This document shows, piece after piece, positions 35,550 through 44,016 of a DNA stretch of 46,112 nt. The notes below the pieces were generated by a model. It was not told the origin of the DNA. It did not search any database and saw nothing but the letters and a program-made list of their open reading frames with translations. Numbering within the stretch: position 1 is the first letter of the stretch; each line of letters begins with the position of its first letter. The position numbers and the translations under genes were made by a program. Origin of the DNA: Modestobacter caceresii (GTDB lineage Bacteria > Actinomycetota > Actinomycetes > Mycobacteriales > Geodermatophilaceae); assembly GCF_000761485.1 (NCBI RefSeq), contig NZ_JPMX01000096.1:1-46112 (forward strand), read 5' to 3'.

Positions 35550-36308
35550 ATGAGCTGGACGGTGGGTGAGCTGGCCCGGCTGGCCGGCGTCACGGTGCGC
35601 ACGCTGCACCACTACGACCGGATCGGGCTGGTGCGGCCCAGCGAGCGCACGTCGGCGGGCTACCGCAGCTACGACGCGCACGACCTGGACCGCTTGCAGC
35701 AGGTGCTGCTCTACCGCGAGCTCGGGTTCCCCCTCGACGAGGTCGCGACCCTGCTGGACGACCCCGAGGCCGACCCCGCGGCGCACCTGCGCCGGCAGCA
35801 CGGGCTGCTGCGGGAACGGCTCGAGCGCACCCAGGCGATGGTCGCGGCCGTGGAGAAGGAGATGGAGGCACGGCAGATGGGGATCTCCCTGACCCCGGAG
35901 GAACGGTTCGAGGTGTTCGGCGACTGGCTCCCGGAGGAGTACGCCGCCGAGGCCGAGGAGAGGTGGGGCGACTCGGACGCCTGGGCGCAGTCGCAGCGGC
36001 GCACGGCGGCGATGACCAAGGAGGACTGGCTGCGGGTCAAGGCCGAGGGCGACGACGTCGAACGCCGGTTTGCCGCCGCGATGGCCGACGGGGTGCCCGC
36101 CGACTCGACCGCGGCCCAGGACCTGGCCGAGGAGCACCGGCAGCAGATCAGCCGGAACTTCTACGACTGCTCGCCGGAGGTGCACGCCGGGCTGGGCCGG
36201 ATGTACGTCGAGGACGAGCGGTTCACCGCGTACTACGAGCGGATCGCCCCCGGCCTCGCGCAGTACGTGAGCACCTCCGTCCAGGCCAACGCCGCCCGCC
36301 AGAGCTGA
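35550..36308 (+). CDS. MerR family regulator, TipAL type with TipAS domain
   Basis: A 252-residue protein. The MerR winged helix is at residues 3-70 (VGELARLAGVTVRTLHHYDR). A coiled coil follows to about 110. The TipAS drug-binding domain is at about 118-245, with EEYAAEAEERWGDSDAW and SRNFYDCSPEVHAGLGRMYV typical of it. TipAL proteins bind thiopeptide-like or other hydrophobic molecules and activate efflux/resistance genes. The neighbours are an FUSC protein and an MFS exporter. Start: ATG 35550 with AGGAGAGGAGG. It is divergent from the dehalogenase gene. Confidence 0.9.
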   Translation: MSWTVGELARLAGVTVRTLHHYDRIGLVRPSERTSAGYRSYDAHDLDRLQQVLLYRELGFPLDEVATLLDDPEADPAAHLRRQHGLLRERLERTQAMVAAVEKEMEARQMGISLTPEERFEVFGDWLPEEYAAEAEERWGDSDAWAQSQRRTAAMTKEDWLRVKAEGDDVERRFAAAMADGVPADSTAAQDLAEEHRQQISRNFYDCSPEVHAGLGRMYVEDERFTAYYERIAPGLAQYVSTSVQANAARQS

Positions 36309-36313
36309 ACCCG

Positions 36314-36349
36314 CCCGAGGGGCCGAAGTCGCGATCTCGGCCCCTCGGG
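36314..36349. terminator. Hairpin terminator after the TipA-like gene
   Basis: CCCGAGGGGCCGA (36314-36326) and TCGGCCCCTCGGG (36337-36349) form a perfect 13-bp stem with a 10-nt loop, 5 nt after the stop codon. Confidence 0.7.
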
Positions 36350-36427
36350 TGCGGGACGGCCCCTCGGGCGAGCGACGTCACGTCCCCCCAGTGCCGCCGG
36401 GCGGGCGGCGGGCCGCATCCTGGTCAT

Positions 36428-37516
36428 GTGGTTTGGGTGATCGGGCGACTACAGCAGCCCTGGGTGCAGCGGATGGTCCGGGCGGCGTTGGCCGCGGGGC
36501 TGTCCTGGCAGGTGGCGCTGTTCCTGCCGCCGCAGCTCGCCGAGTACGCCTACTACGCCCCGCTCGGCGCCGTCATCGCCGTGCACCCGACGATCGCCGA
36601 CTCCGCGTCCGCCGCCTGGCGCAGCATCCTGGCGATCCTGCTCGGGTTCGCACTGGCCGTCGGGGTCTACGAGGTCACCCGGGTGGTGCCCAACGCGCTC
36701 ACCATCGCGCTGATCGTCGGGCTGGCGATCGTCGTCGAGCAGTGGCGGATGCTGCGCGAGCAGGCCAGCTGGGTCAGCTTCGCCGCCGTCCTCATGCTGA
36801 CGGTCGGGACGTCGGACCCGGCCGAGTACGCCGTCCGGTACGCCGGGCTCACCCTGCTGGGCGCGGTGATCGGCGTGCTGGTGACGACGGCGCTGTTCCC
36901 ACCGCTGCAGCTGACCACCGCCGTCAACCGGATCGCGCGCACCCGGGAGACGCTGGCCGCCCACCTGGAGTCGATGGCCGCCGCGCTGCGCAGCGGGCAG
37001 CTCCCGGCGCCGCACGAGTGGGAGAACCGGGGTGAGGCGCTGGACGTCGCCCTGGAGCAGATGCGCCGGGCGGAGACCCAGGTCGAGCGGGCCCGGCGGG
37101 CCAACCCGCGCGCCCACCGCTGGCAGGGGGCGGCCGGCAGCATCCGGGACCAGTCGCGTGCACTCGACCGCGTCGCCGTGCTGGTCGACGACCTCACCAC
37201 GCTGGTCGTGGAGTTCCAGCCGCACCGGCGGGGGCTGGACCGGGTGGACGACGGCACCGGCTGGGTCCTCGCCGACGCGCTGGACGGACTGGCCGGCGTG
37301 GTGCGGCTGCCCTTCCACGACGCCGCGGACCAGCCCGACGACCGGGACGCCGCGATCGCCGCCGCGGTGGCTGCGTCGAACCGGCTGACGGCGCTGCTGC
37401 GCAACTCCGAGATCGCCGACGACGAGGGCTTCTTCGCCCTCGGGGCGGTCACCGTCGGGATGCACCGGTCGCTGCAGACGCTGGAGGCGCACGTCCGCTT
37501 CCCCGCCGCTGCCTGA
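36428..37516 (+). CDS. FUSC family membrane protein (aromatic-acid exporter-like)
   Basis: A 362-residue protein. The first 160 residues carry about five or six hydrophobic helices (YYAPLGAVIAVHPTIADSAS, SILAILLGFALAVGVYEV, ALTIALIVGLAIVVEQW, LTLLGAVIGVLVTTALF). The rest is a soluble helical domain. This is the half-length FUSC/ArAE layout that exports aromatic acids or similar compounds. The substrate is unknown. Start: GTG 36428, with CATCCT 6 nt before it. It may respond to the TipA-like regulator upstream, an inference from position. Confidence 0.82.
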   Translation: MVWVIGRLQQPWVQRMVRAALAAGLSWQVALFLPPQLAEYAYYAPLGAVIAVHPTIADSASAAWRSILAILLGFALAVGVYEVTRVVPNALTIALIVGLAIVVEQWRMLREQASWVSFAAVLMLTVGTSDPAEYAVRYAGLTLLGAVIGVLVTTALFPPLQLTTAVNRIARTRETLAAHLESMAAALRSGQLPAPHEWENRGEALDVALEQMRRAETQVERARRANPRAHRWQGAAGSIRDQSRALDRVAVLVDDLTTLVVEFQPHRRGLDRVDDGTGWVLADALDGLAGVVRLPFHDAADQPDDRDAAIAAAVAASNRLTALLRNSEIADDEGFFALGAVTVGMHRSLQTLEAHVRFPAAA

Positions 37517-37599
37517 CCTCGGCCCGACCGGGGCGGTGCCGGTTGCACGTGGACGTCCGCCGTCAGGGGAATGAGGACGACGCCGTCCCTGAGCGGGGC

Positions 37600-37605
37600 T
37601 AAGGT
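37600..37605 (+). promoter_or_regulatory. -10 hexamer upstream of the MFS gene
   Basis: TAAGGT lies 9 nt before the GTG at 37615, predicting a leader of only a few nucleotides. Confidence 0.35.
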
Positions 37606-37614
37606 CTCCTCCTC

Positions 37615-38862
37615 GTGAGCCGCATCGGTGAGGTCCTGGTCCCGGCGCGGCTCGGCACCGGGTTCCGCTGGCTGCTGGCCTCGTCCTGGACGACGAACCT
37701 CGGGGACGGGATCGCGCTGGCCGCCGGGCCGCTGCTGGTCGCCTCGCTCACCCGGGACGCGTTCCTGGTCGCCCTCGCCGCGACGGTGCAGTGGCTGCCG
37801 CCACTGCTGTTCGGCCTGGTGGCCGGGGCGCTGACCGACCGGCTGGACCGGCGGCTGATCGTGCTGACCGTCGACCTCGCCCGCGCCGCCGTCCTCGTCG
37901 TGCTCACCCTGGCGGTGGCGACCGACCGGGTGTCCATCGTCGCGGTGCTCGGCGCGCTGTTCCTGCTGGCCACCGCGGAGGTGTTCGCCGACAACAGCTC
38001 CCAGACGCTGGTGCCGGTGCTGGTCGCCCGCGAGGACCTGGCGGTGGCCAACGGGCGGCTGCAGACCGGGTTCATCACGGTGAACCAGCTCGCCGGGCCG
38101 CCGCTGGGTGCGGCGCTGTTCACCGTCGGCGCGGCGTGGGCGCTGGGCGTCCAGGCGGTGCTCGTGGCGCTCGGGGCGGTGCTGATCACCCGGGTGGTGC
38201 TGCCCGCCCGGGGGCGCGTCGAGGGGGAGCGGACGGCGATGCGGCACGACATCGCCGAGGGGCTGCGCTGGGTACGGCACCACGCCGCCGTCCGCACGCT
38301 CGTGCTGACCATCACGATCTTCAACGTCACCTTCGGCGCCGCCTGGTCGGTGCTGGTGCTCTACGCCACCGAGCGGATCGGGCTGGGCGAGATCGGGTTC
38401 GGGCTGGTGACCACCGTCGGCGCCGTCGGCGGCATCGTCGGCGGGCTGACCTACGGCTGGATCACCCGCCGGGTGAGCCTGGGCGACCTGATGCGGATCG
38501 GGCTGGTCGTCGAGACGCTGACCCACCTGGCGCTGGCTCTCACCTCCAGCCCGTGGGTGGCGCTGCCGGTCTTCTTCGTCTTCGGGGCGCACGCCTTCAT
38601 CTGGGGGACGACGTCGGTCGCCGTCCGGCAGCGGGCGGTGCCGGCGGCGCTGCAGGGCCGGGTGGGCAGCGTCAACGTGGTGGGCGTCTACGGCGGGCTG
38701 GTGGTCGGCTCGGGCATCGGTGGGGTGCTCGCCCAGCACTGGGGCGTGACCGCCCCGTTCTGGTTCGCCTTCGCCGGGTCGGCCGTCTTCGTGGTGCTCA
38801 TCTGGCGCTCGCTGCGGCACATCGCCCACGCCGACGAACAACTGGCGCCGTCCCCCGCCTGA
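37615..38862 (+). CDS. MFS transporter (MFS_3/EntS-like)
   Basis: A 415-residue integral membrane protein with about 12 hydrophobic segments. Family features are WTTNLGDGIALAAGPLLVAS in helix 1, the loop 2-3 motif GALTDRLDRRLIVLTVD and FADNSSQTLVPVLVAREDLA. These are characteristic of the MFS_3 group that includes EntS-type exporters. The substrate is unknown. The gene downstream is on the opposite strand, and a long hairpin lies between. Start: GTG 37615. Confidence 0.88.
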   Translation: MSRIGEVLVPARLGTGFRWLLASSWTTNLGDGIALAAGPLLVASLTRDAFLVALAATVQWLPPLLFGLVAGALTDRLDRRLIVLTVDLARAAVLVVLTLAVATDRVSIVAVLGALFLLATAEVFADNSSQTLVPVLVAREDLAVANGRLQTGFITVNQLAGPPLGAALFTVGAAWALGVQAVLVALGAVLITRVVLPARGRVEGERTAMRHDIAEGLRWVRHHAAVRTLVLTITIFNVTFGAAWSVLVLYATERIGLGEIGFGLVTTVGAVGGIVGGLTYGWITRRVSLGDLMRIGLVVETLTHLALALTSSPWVALPVFFVFGAHAFIWGTTSVAVRQRAVPAALQGRVGSVNVVGVYGGLVVGSGIGGVLAQHWGVTAPFWFAFAGSAVFVVLIWRSLRHIAHADEQLAPSPA

Positions 38863-38898
38863 CCCGGTCGCCGGCGGCGGCCCGGGTCGGGCCGCACT

Positions 38899-38940
38899 GC
38901 CGACCGTCGAGCCGCCGCACGCCGCGGCTCGACGGTCGGC
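38899..38940. terminator. Bidirectional hairpin terminator
   Basis: GCCGACCGTCGAGCCGC (38899-38915) and its exact complement (38924-38940) form a 17-bp stem with an 8-nt loop. It stands between the convergent MFS and methyltransferase genes. Confidence 0.75.
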
Positions 38941-38962
38941 GAGGTGGCTCCACCCGGACTCG

Positions 38963-39757
38963 CTAGACGCGGATGAGCAGCTCGCCGTGCAGCATGCCCA
39001 GCCAGCCGTCGTCGGCCTCGGCCCACGCCAGCCACGCGTCGGCGATCGCCTGCAGCTCCTCCTGGGTGGCCAGACCGTAGGTCCGGGCCTGCTCGGCGAA
39101 CGCCGACGCGGTCGCCCGCCCGGCCCAGGAGCGCCCCCACCAGGTGCGCTCGTCGGGGGTCGCGAAGCACCAGGCGGACGTCGTGGCCACCGTGTCCCGC
39201 AGCCCGGCAGCGTGCGCCCAGGACCGCAGCCGCCGGCCGGCGTCCGGCTCGGCCCCGTTGGCCCGGGCCACCCGCTGGTACAGGTCCAGCCAGCGGTCCA
39301 GCCCCGGAGACGCCGGGAACCAGGTGGTCGCGGCGTAGTCGACGTCGCGGACGGCGATCAGCCCGCCGGGCCGGCAGACCCGGGCCATCTCGCGCAGCGC
39401 GGCGACCGGGTCGGTCAGGTGCTGCAGCACCTGGTGGGCGTGCACGACGTCGAAGGAGTCGTCGGCGGCGGCCAGCGCGTAGCCGTCGCCCACCCCGAAC
39501 TCCACCGTCACCCCGGCCTGCTCGGCCAGCGCACGGGCCTCCGCGAGCGGCGCGGGCGACACGTCGAGCCCGACCACCCGACCCGGCGCCACCCGGGCGG
39601 CGAGGTCCACGGTGATCGTGCCCGGCCCGCAGCCCACGTCGAGGAGCTCCAGCCCCGGACGCAGGTGCGGCACCAGGTGGGCGGCGGAGTTCTCCGCCGT
39701 TCGCCAGCGGTGGGACTCCAGGACCGGTTCGGCGTGCCCGTGCGTGTAGGTGTCCAC
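38963..39757 (-). CDS. Class I SAM-dependent methyltransferase
   Basis: A 264-residue methyltransferase. The SAM-binding motif I is LELLDVGCGPGTITVDLA near residue 38. Acidic motif II is VVGLDVSPAPLAEARALA. FDVVHAHQVLQHLTDPVAAL is motif IV, followed by MARVCRPGGLIAVRDVD. The acceptor is unknown. The start is uncertain. GTG 39757 (VDTYTHGHAEPVLESHRWRT) fits the family start and has CAGGGT 6 nt upstream. TTG 39808 would add 17 residues. Confidence 0.88.
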   Translation of the reverse strand: MDTYTHGHAEPVLESHRWRTAENSAAHLVPHLRPGLELLDVGCGPGTITVDLAARVAPGRVVGLDVSPAPLAEARALAEQAGVTVEFGVGDGYALAAADDSFDVVHAHQVLQHLTDPVAALREMARVCRPGGLIAVRDVDYAATTWFPASPGLDRWLDLYQRVARANGAEPDAGRRLRSWAHAAGLRDTVATTSAWCFATPDERTWWGRSWAGRATASAFAEQARTYGLATQEELQAIADAWLAWAEADDGWLGMLHGELLIRV

Positions 39758-39817
39758 GGCGACACCCTGCACCGTCAGCTCACCTAGTGAAACAGTGTTC
39801 TCGCACAATGGGACGGG

Positions 39818-41353
39818 TCAGCTCTCGGCGGCCAGCACCGCCGCAGCCAGCGGCGCGGCCCGCTCCCGGTCGGTGGGCACCAGGCCGATCCGGGTGCGCC
39901 GGTCCAGCAGGTCGTCGACCGTCCGGGCCCCTTCGGCCCGGACGGCGAACCGCAGCTCCCCCACCGTCTCCGAGCGGCCGTCGACCACCGGCTCCTCCCC
40001 CAGCCCGGCGACCACCGTGGCCTCGGTGCCGTACCGGCGCACCAGCCGGGCGGCGGCGTCCACCCGGGCCAGCGCCCGCCCGGGCGCGGCACCGACCAGC
40101 GGCAGCCGGGCCGTCGGCGACCGGACGGCGCCGCGGCCGAGCCGGGTCACCACGGCGTCGACCGCCTGGGCGGCCGTCGACCGGTAGGTGGTCAGCTTCC
40201 CGCCGACCACGGTGAGCACCGGCCCGTCCCAGGCCAGCAGGGGCCGGCGGGACAGGTCGACCGGGGCGCCTCCCGGCCCGTCGCCCGCGGGAGCCGACTG
40301 CGCCAGCGGACGCAGTCCGGCGTAGGCACCCACCACGTCGGAACGGTCCAGCGGCCGGGCCAGCACCCGGTTCACGGTGGCCAGCAGCTGCGCCACCTCG
40401 GCGTCGCTGGGCACCGGGTCGTCCTCGGACGCCGGCCCGGCCACCGGCTCGTCGGTGATCCCCAGGTGGACCAGCCCGCCGGGCTGAGGCAGGGCGACGA
40501 CGAACCGGGTCCGCGACCCCGGCAGCGGCACGGTCAGCGCGGCCGTCGGTGCGCCGAGTCGCGCCGCCGGGACGACGAGGTGCGATCCGCGCGAGAGCAC
40601 CAACCGGACGCCGGGCGCCAGCCGCTGCGCCCACGCCCCGGTGGCGTTGACCACCACCCCGGCCCGCACCGTCGTCGACCCGCCGTCGACGGTGAGCGCG
40701 ACCGCCCCGCCGTCCACGCCGGTGACCGTGACCCCGGTGAGCACACCGGCCCCGAAGGCGGCGGCGGTGCGGGCCAGCGAGACGACCAGCCGCGCGTCGT
40801 CGACCAGCTGCCCGTCCCAGAAGACGACGCCGCCGCGCCCCGGGCGCACACCGGGCACCAGCCGGGAGACGCCCTCCGGCCCGATCCGGCCGGTGCCGGG
40901 CAGGGAGCGGCGCCCGCCGGGCACGGAGAGCCGGACCGCATCGCCCAGCCGCCCGCCGAGCCCGGCCAGCGCGCTGACGTCCCGGCCGGCCACGTCGGGC
41001 ACCAGGAACGGCAGCCGCCCGACCAGGTGGGGTGCGGTGACGCCCATCAGCACGGCGCGCTCCCTGGCGCTGTGCCGGGCCAGCCCGATCTCCCGCTGCG
41101 CCAGGTACCGCAGCCCGCCGTGCACCAGCTTCGACGACCAGCGACTGGTGCCCGCAGCCAGGTCGACGCGCTCGCACAGCGCGACGCTCAGCCCGCGGGC
41201 TGCGGCGTCCAGCGCGACCCCGGCGCCGGTGACCCCACCGCCCACGACCAGGACGTCGACCCCCTCGGCGACGAGCCGGTCGAGGTCGCGGGCCCGGCGG
41301 CGCGCGTCGAGCGCTGCGGGCCGGGCGACGTCCCTCAGGTCCGGCTCGGGCAC
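39818..41353 (-). CDS. glpD: Glycerol-3-phosphate dehydrogenase/oxidase (FAD)
   Basis: A 511-residue flavoenzyme oxidising sn-glycerol 3-phosphate to dihydroxyacetone phosphate at the membrane. The FAD dinucleotide motif is VDVLVVGGGVTGAGVALDAA at about residue 32. DLAAGTSRWSSKLVHGGLRY is the next signature. A second GlpD block is VVGAYAGLRPLAQSA. The C-terminal part has GGKLTTYRSTAAQAVD and a helical DAO_C domain. It could accept glycerol metabolites if the nearby dehydratase system uses glycerol; that link is speculative. Start: GTG 41353 with TACAGT 6 nt upstream. Confidence 0.92.
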   Translation of the reverse strand: MPEPDLRDVARPAALDARRRARDLDRLVAEGVDVLVVGGGVTGAGVALDAAARGLSVALCERVDLAAGTSRWSSKLVHGGLRYLAQREIGLARHSARERAVLMGVTAPHLVGRLPFLVPDVAGRDVSALAGLGGRLGDAVRLSVPGGRRSLPGTGRIGPEGVSRLVPGVRPGRGGVVFWDGQLVDDARLVVSLARTAAAFGAGVLTGVTVTGVDGGAVALTVDGGSTTVRAGVVVNATGAWAQRLAPGVRLVLSRGSHLVVPAARLGAPTAALTVPLPGSRTRFVVALPQPGGLVHLGITDEPVAGPASEDDPVPSDAEVAQLLATVNRVLARPLDRSDVVGAYAGLRPLAQSAPAGDGPGGAPVDLSRRPLLAWDGPVLTVVGGKLTTYRSTAAQAVDAVVTRLGRGAVRSPTARLPLVGAAPGRALARVDAAARLVRRYGTEATVVAGLGEEPVVDGRSETVGELRFAVRAEGARTVDDLLDRRTRIGLVPTDRERAAPLAAAVLAAES

Positions 41354-41359
41354 CGGCAG

Positions 41360-41365
41360 ACTGTA
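41360..41365 (-). promoter_or_regulatory. -10 hexamer of the glpD leaderless promoter
   Basis: Minus-strand TACAGT is 6 nt before the GTG at 41353. It decides this start over the longer frame. Confidence 0.5.
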
Positions 41366-41461
41366 GCGGTGCCCGACCGGCCGGCACGGTCGATCCACGG
41401 CGAGGCGCACTGCGCCCCGGGTGATCGCGTTTCGGCAGCTCCGCTCGGGTACCGGTGCTCT

Positions 41462-41830
41462 GTGTCCAGCGGCCCCGATCCTGTCGCCGGCGAGGTGGTC
41501 CGGGCCGAGGACGGGGCCGGTCCGCTGCTCCGGTTCTCCGGCCGCATCGACCGGGAGGCCGTGCGCCGCTTCCGGGTGCTCGTGACGCCGGCGGACTGGC
41601 CGGACCGGGCCGACCTCTCCGCGGTGACCGCGATCGACGCCGCGGGCCTGCAGCTGCTGGTGCACCTCAGCCGCAAGCCGCTGCGCCGCGGGCAACGCCT
41701 GCGGCTGCTGGCCGTGCCCGCCGCGCTGCAGCCGGCGCTGGTGCGGGCCGGGCTGTCCCGGTTGCTCACCGGGGACGCTGTCGCGCCGGCCGGAGCCCCA
41801 GCGGACCCGGACCGCCCCGCACCCGGCTGA
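41462..41830 (+). CDS. STAS-domain protein (anti-sigma-factor-antagonist-like)
   Basis: A 122-residue protein with one STAS domain. LLRFSGRIDREAVRRFRVLV forms the first strands and helix. LSAVTAIDAAGLQLLVHLSR holds the phospho-acceptor region, where the usual D-S is A-A (IDAAG), so the phosphorylation Ser is missing. It may bind an anti-sigma kinase or act as a non-phosphorylated antagonist. No partner gene is adjacent. Start: GTG 41462. TACCGG at 41450-41455 is a possible -10. Confidence 0.78.
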   Translation: MSSGPDPVAGEVVRAEDGAGPLLRFSGRIDREAVRRFRVLVTPADWPDRADLSAVTAIDAAGLQLLVHLSRKPLRRGQRLRLLAVPAALQPALVRAGLSRLLTGDAVAPAGAPADPDRPAPG

Positions 41831-41867
41831 CCGGCCCCAGGGCGGCGACTGGCGCACAGCGCTGCGG

Positions 41868-41886
41868 TCAGGTTAGCCTCGCCTCA
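41868..41886 (+). promoter_or_regulatory. Probable IdeR/DtxR iron box
   Basis: TCAGGTTAGCCTCGCCTCA agrees at 15 of 19 positions with the actinobacterial iron box (TTAGGTTAGGCTCACCTAA type). It lies 20 bp before the ATG at 41907, the right place for repression by an iron-loaded IdeR/DmdR1. Confidence 0.65.
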
Positions 41887-41906
41887 CTCGACGTGAGGTG
41901 GGTGGG

Positions 41907-42335
41907 ATGGGTCTGCGACTGTCGGTCGGCGGTGTCACGGTGCTGCTGGGGCCTGCGGGCGCACGGGCGGACACGATGGCCGCCCTGGACCCGGGCAGCG
42001 CCCGGTGCGCCGGAGGGCACGCCTCCCTGTCCGTGGTGCGGCTGACCGCGGCACCCGGCGACGACGTGCAGCAGCGGCTCGCCGCCGTTGCGCAGGCGGG
42101 CACCGGGACGGCGTCCGTCGTCCTGGTCGACCGCCTGACCGACGGCCTGGCCGCGCACGACCGACGCACGGTGCTCGCCGCGCTGCGGCCGGTCGCGACC
42201 GCGGGCCGCGCCGTCCTCGTCGACGACGGCGACCCGATCGCGGCGCTGTCGGTGGCCGACACCGTGCTGCGCACCCCGGCGCTGGCCCTGGAGCAGGTGG
42301 CCGACGCCGACGAGCTGGAGCAGCTGGTCGGCTGA
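41907..42335 (+). CDS. Degenerate mini ABC-ATPase-like protein
   Basis: A 142-residue protein with the outline of an ABC-transporter ATPase reduced to its ends. VTVLLGPAGARADTMAAL stands where GPxGxGKST belongs, but the Lys is absent. Then VVLVDRLTDGLAAHDRRTVL mirrors the Walker B/D-loop LLLDEPTxGLD, with the catalytic Glu replaced by Arg. GRAVLVDDGDPIAAL mirrors the switch region, where Asp replaces His. The Q-loop and the LSGGQ signature are missing. ATP hydrolysis is unlikely; a regulatory or competing partner of an ABC importer is possible. The iron box upstream points to iron uptake. Start: ATG 41907. Confidence 0.65.
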   Translation: MGLRLSVGGVTVLLGPAGARADTMAALDPGSARCAGGHASLSVVRLTAAPGDDVQQRLAAVAQAGTGTASVVLVDRLTDGLAAHDRRTVLAALRPVATAGRAVLVDDGDPIAALSVADTVLRTPALALEQVADADELEQLVG

Positions 42336-42366
42336 GCCGGCAGCCCCACCGGGCCGCCGACGGGGG

Positions 42367-42657
42367 TCAGCGGGTGGTGTAGGTGAGGCAGTCCGCCGCG
42401 TCGGCGCCCGAGCCGACCTGCACGGCGGACGCGCGGCACTCCAGCGCCTCGTTGTGCACGCAGTCCGAGCGGTGGCAGGCGCCGACGACGCCGGTGCGCT
42501 CGAGCCCGGCGCGGAACGAGATCTCCACGAAGGTGCCGCAGTGGGCGTGGTCGCCGCCGACGGTGATGGCGCCGGCGTGGCAGGCATGGTCGGCGTTGTA
42601 GGAACAGCTGTCGACCGAGCAGTCCTGCACCTGGGGCATGTCCAGCATCTGGGTCAT
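42367..42657 (-). CDS. DUF1540 protein with two Cys-rich repeats
   Basis: A 96-residue protein with two copies of the DUF1540 motif. The first is VQDCSVDSCSYNADHACHAG followed by HCGTFVEI. The second is VGACHRSDCVHNEALECRAS followed by DCLTYTTR. Each has four cysteines (C-x4-C-x5/6-C...C), which suggests a small metal-binding module, probably Zn. The function of the family is unknown. Start: ATG 42657, with CAGCCT 6 nt before it. It is divergent from arcA. Confidence 0.85.
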   Translation of the reverse strand: MTQMLDMPQVQDCSVDSCSYNADHACHAGAITVGGDHAHCGTFVEISFRAGLERTGVVGACHRSDCVHNEALECRASAVQVGSGADAADCLTYTTR

Positions 42658-42773
42658 GACCCGAGGCTGACAGCTCCGCGGGGCGCCCGCCAGCCAGGAG
42701 AGGCTGCTCTGGCCGGTGCCGGGGGCGGCGCGAACTCACCCTTTCCGGGCTGGCCGACCCGAGCGAGATCCAG

Positions 42774-42779
42774 CAGGCT
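42774..42779 (+). promoter_or_regulatory. Candidate -10 of arcA (leaderless layout)
   Basis: CAGGCT lies 6 nt before the ATG at 42786. The six bases between are CGGGGG, which is too close to the ATG for a normal Shine-Dalgarno. Confidence 0.35.
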
Positions 42780-42785
42780 CGGGGG

Positions 42786-44012
42786 ATGCGTGCCCCGAAC
42801 CCCACGACCCCCGGCGTGACCAGTGAGGTCGGCCGGCTCCGCACCGTCCTCCTGCACCGCCCCGGCGCCGAGCTGCGTCGGCTCACCCCTCGCAACAACG
42901 ACGAGCTGCTCTTCGACGGCGTCCCCTGGGTCGCCCGCGCGCAGGAGGAGCACGACGCGTTCGCCGCCGCCCTCACCGACCGCGGGGTCGAGGTGCTGCA
43001 CCTGGACCGGTTGCTGGCCGAGGTGATGGCGGTGCCGGCCGCCCGCGCGGAGGTGATCGCCGCCGCGGTCGACGACCCCCGGCTCGGCGCCACCCTGCAG
43101 CACGCCACCACCGCCCACCTCGACGGTCTCGCGCCCGAGGACCTGGCCACCGCCCTGATCGCCGGGGTGGCCAACGACGAGCTGCGCGGCGGACGCGGGC
43201 TGGCCTACGAGCTGATGGGGCGCGGGGACTTCGTCGTCCCGCCGCTGCCCAACCTGATGTTCACTCGCGACTCCTCGGTGTGGGTCGGCGGGCAGGTCGC
43301 CGTCACCTCGCTGGCCATGCCGGCCCGGGACCGGGAGAGCGCGCTGACCGCGGCGCTGTACACCCACCACCCCCGGTTCGCCGGCGTCGAGCAGCTCTAC
43401 GGCCCGCACCTGGAGCACCTCGAGGGCGGCGACGTGCTGCTGCTGTCCCCGGGGGTCGTCGCCGTCGGGGTGGGCGAGCGGACCACGCCCGGCGGCGCGG
43501 AGCGACTGGCCCGGCGGGTGTTCGCCCGCGGGCTGGCGCACACGGTGCTCGTCGTCCCGATCGCCCAGCAGCGGGCGACCATGCACCTGGACACCGTCGC
43601 CACCATGGTGGACGTCGACGCGATGGTCATGTACCCGGCGATCGCCGACCGCCTGCAGGCCTGGACCGTGACGGCCGGGGACGCGTCCCCCGACACGGCC
43701 GAGCTGTCGGTGCAGGGCCCGCAGCCCTTCCTGATCGCCGCCGCGCAGGCGATGAGGATCGACCGGCTGCGGGTGATCGACACCGGGCTCGACCCGGTGA
43801 CCGCCGAGCGGGAGCAGTGGGACGACGGCAACAACACCCTCGCGCTGGCCCCGCGGCTCGCCGTCGCCTACGAGCGGAACACCGTCACCAACGCCGCGCT
43901 GGAGGCCGCCGGGATCGAGGTCGTCGCGATCGCCGGCTCGGAGCTCGGCAGCGGCCGGGGTGGCCCGCGCTGCATGAGCTGCCCGGTGCTACGCGACGCC
44001 GTCCCCGCGTAG
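42786..44012 (+). CDS. arcA: Arginine deiminase
   Basis: A 408-residue enzyme converting arginine to citrulline and ammonia. The N-terminal signature is [40 protein letters not shown] carries the substrate-binding Asp/Arg. [18 protein letters not shown] carries the next Asp/Glu. The catalytic Cys396 is in GGPRCMSCP near the C-terminus, and the catalytic His is in [11 protein letters not shown]. No arcB, arcC or antiporter gene is next to it, so it does not form a classical ADI operon here. It may serve pH homeostasis or arginine catabolism. Confidence 0.94.
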   Translation: MRAPNPTTPGVTSEVGRLRTVLLHRPGAELRRLTPRNNDELLFDGVPWVARAQEEHDAFAAALTDRGVEVLHLDRLLAEVMAVPAARAEVIAAAVDDPRLGATLQHATTAHLDGLAPEDLATALIAGVANDELRGGRGLAYELMGRGDFVVPPLPNLMFTRDSSVWVGGQVAVTSLAMPARDRESALTAALYTHHPRFAGVEQLYGPHLEHLEGGDVLLLSPGVVAVGVGERTTPGGAERLARRVFARGLAHTVLVVPIAQQRATMHLDTVATMVDVDAMVMYPAIADRLQAWTVTAGDASPDTAELSVQGPQPFLIAAAQAMRIDRLRVIDTGLDPVTAEREQWDDGNNTLALAPRLAVAYERNTVTNAALEAAGIEVVAIAGSELGSGRGGPRCMSCPVLRDAVPA

Positions 44013-44016
44013 TCGG

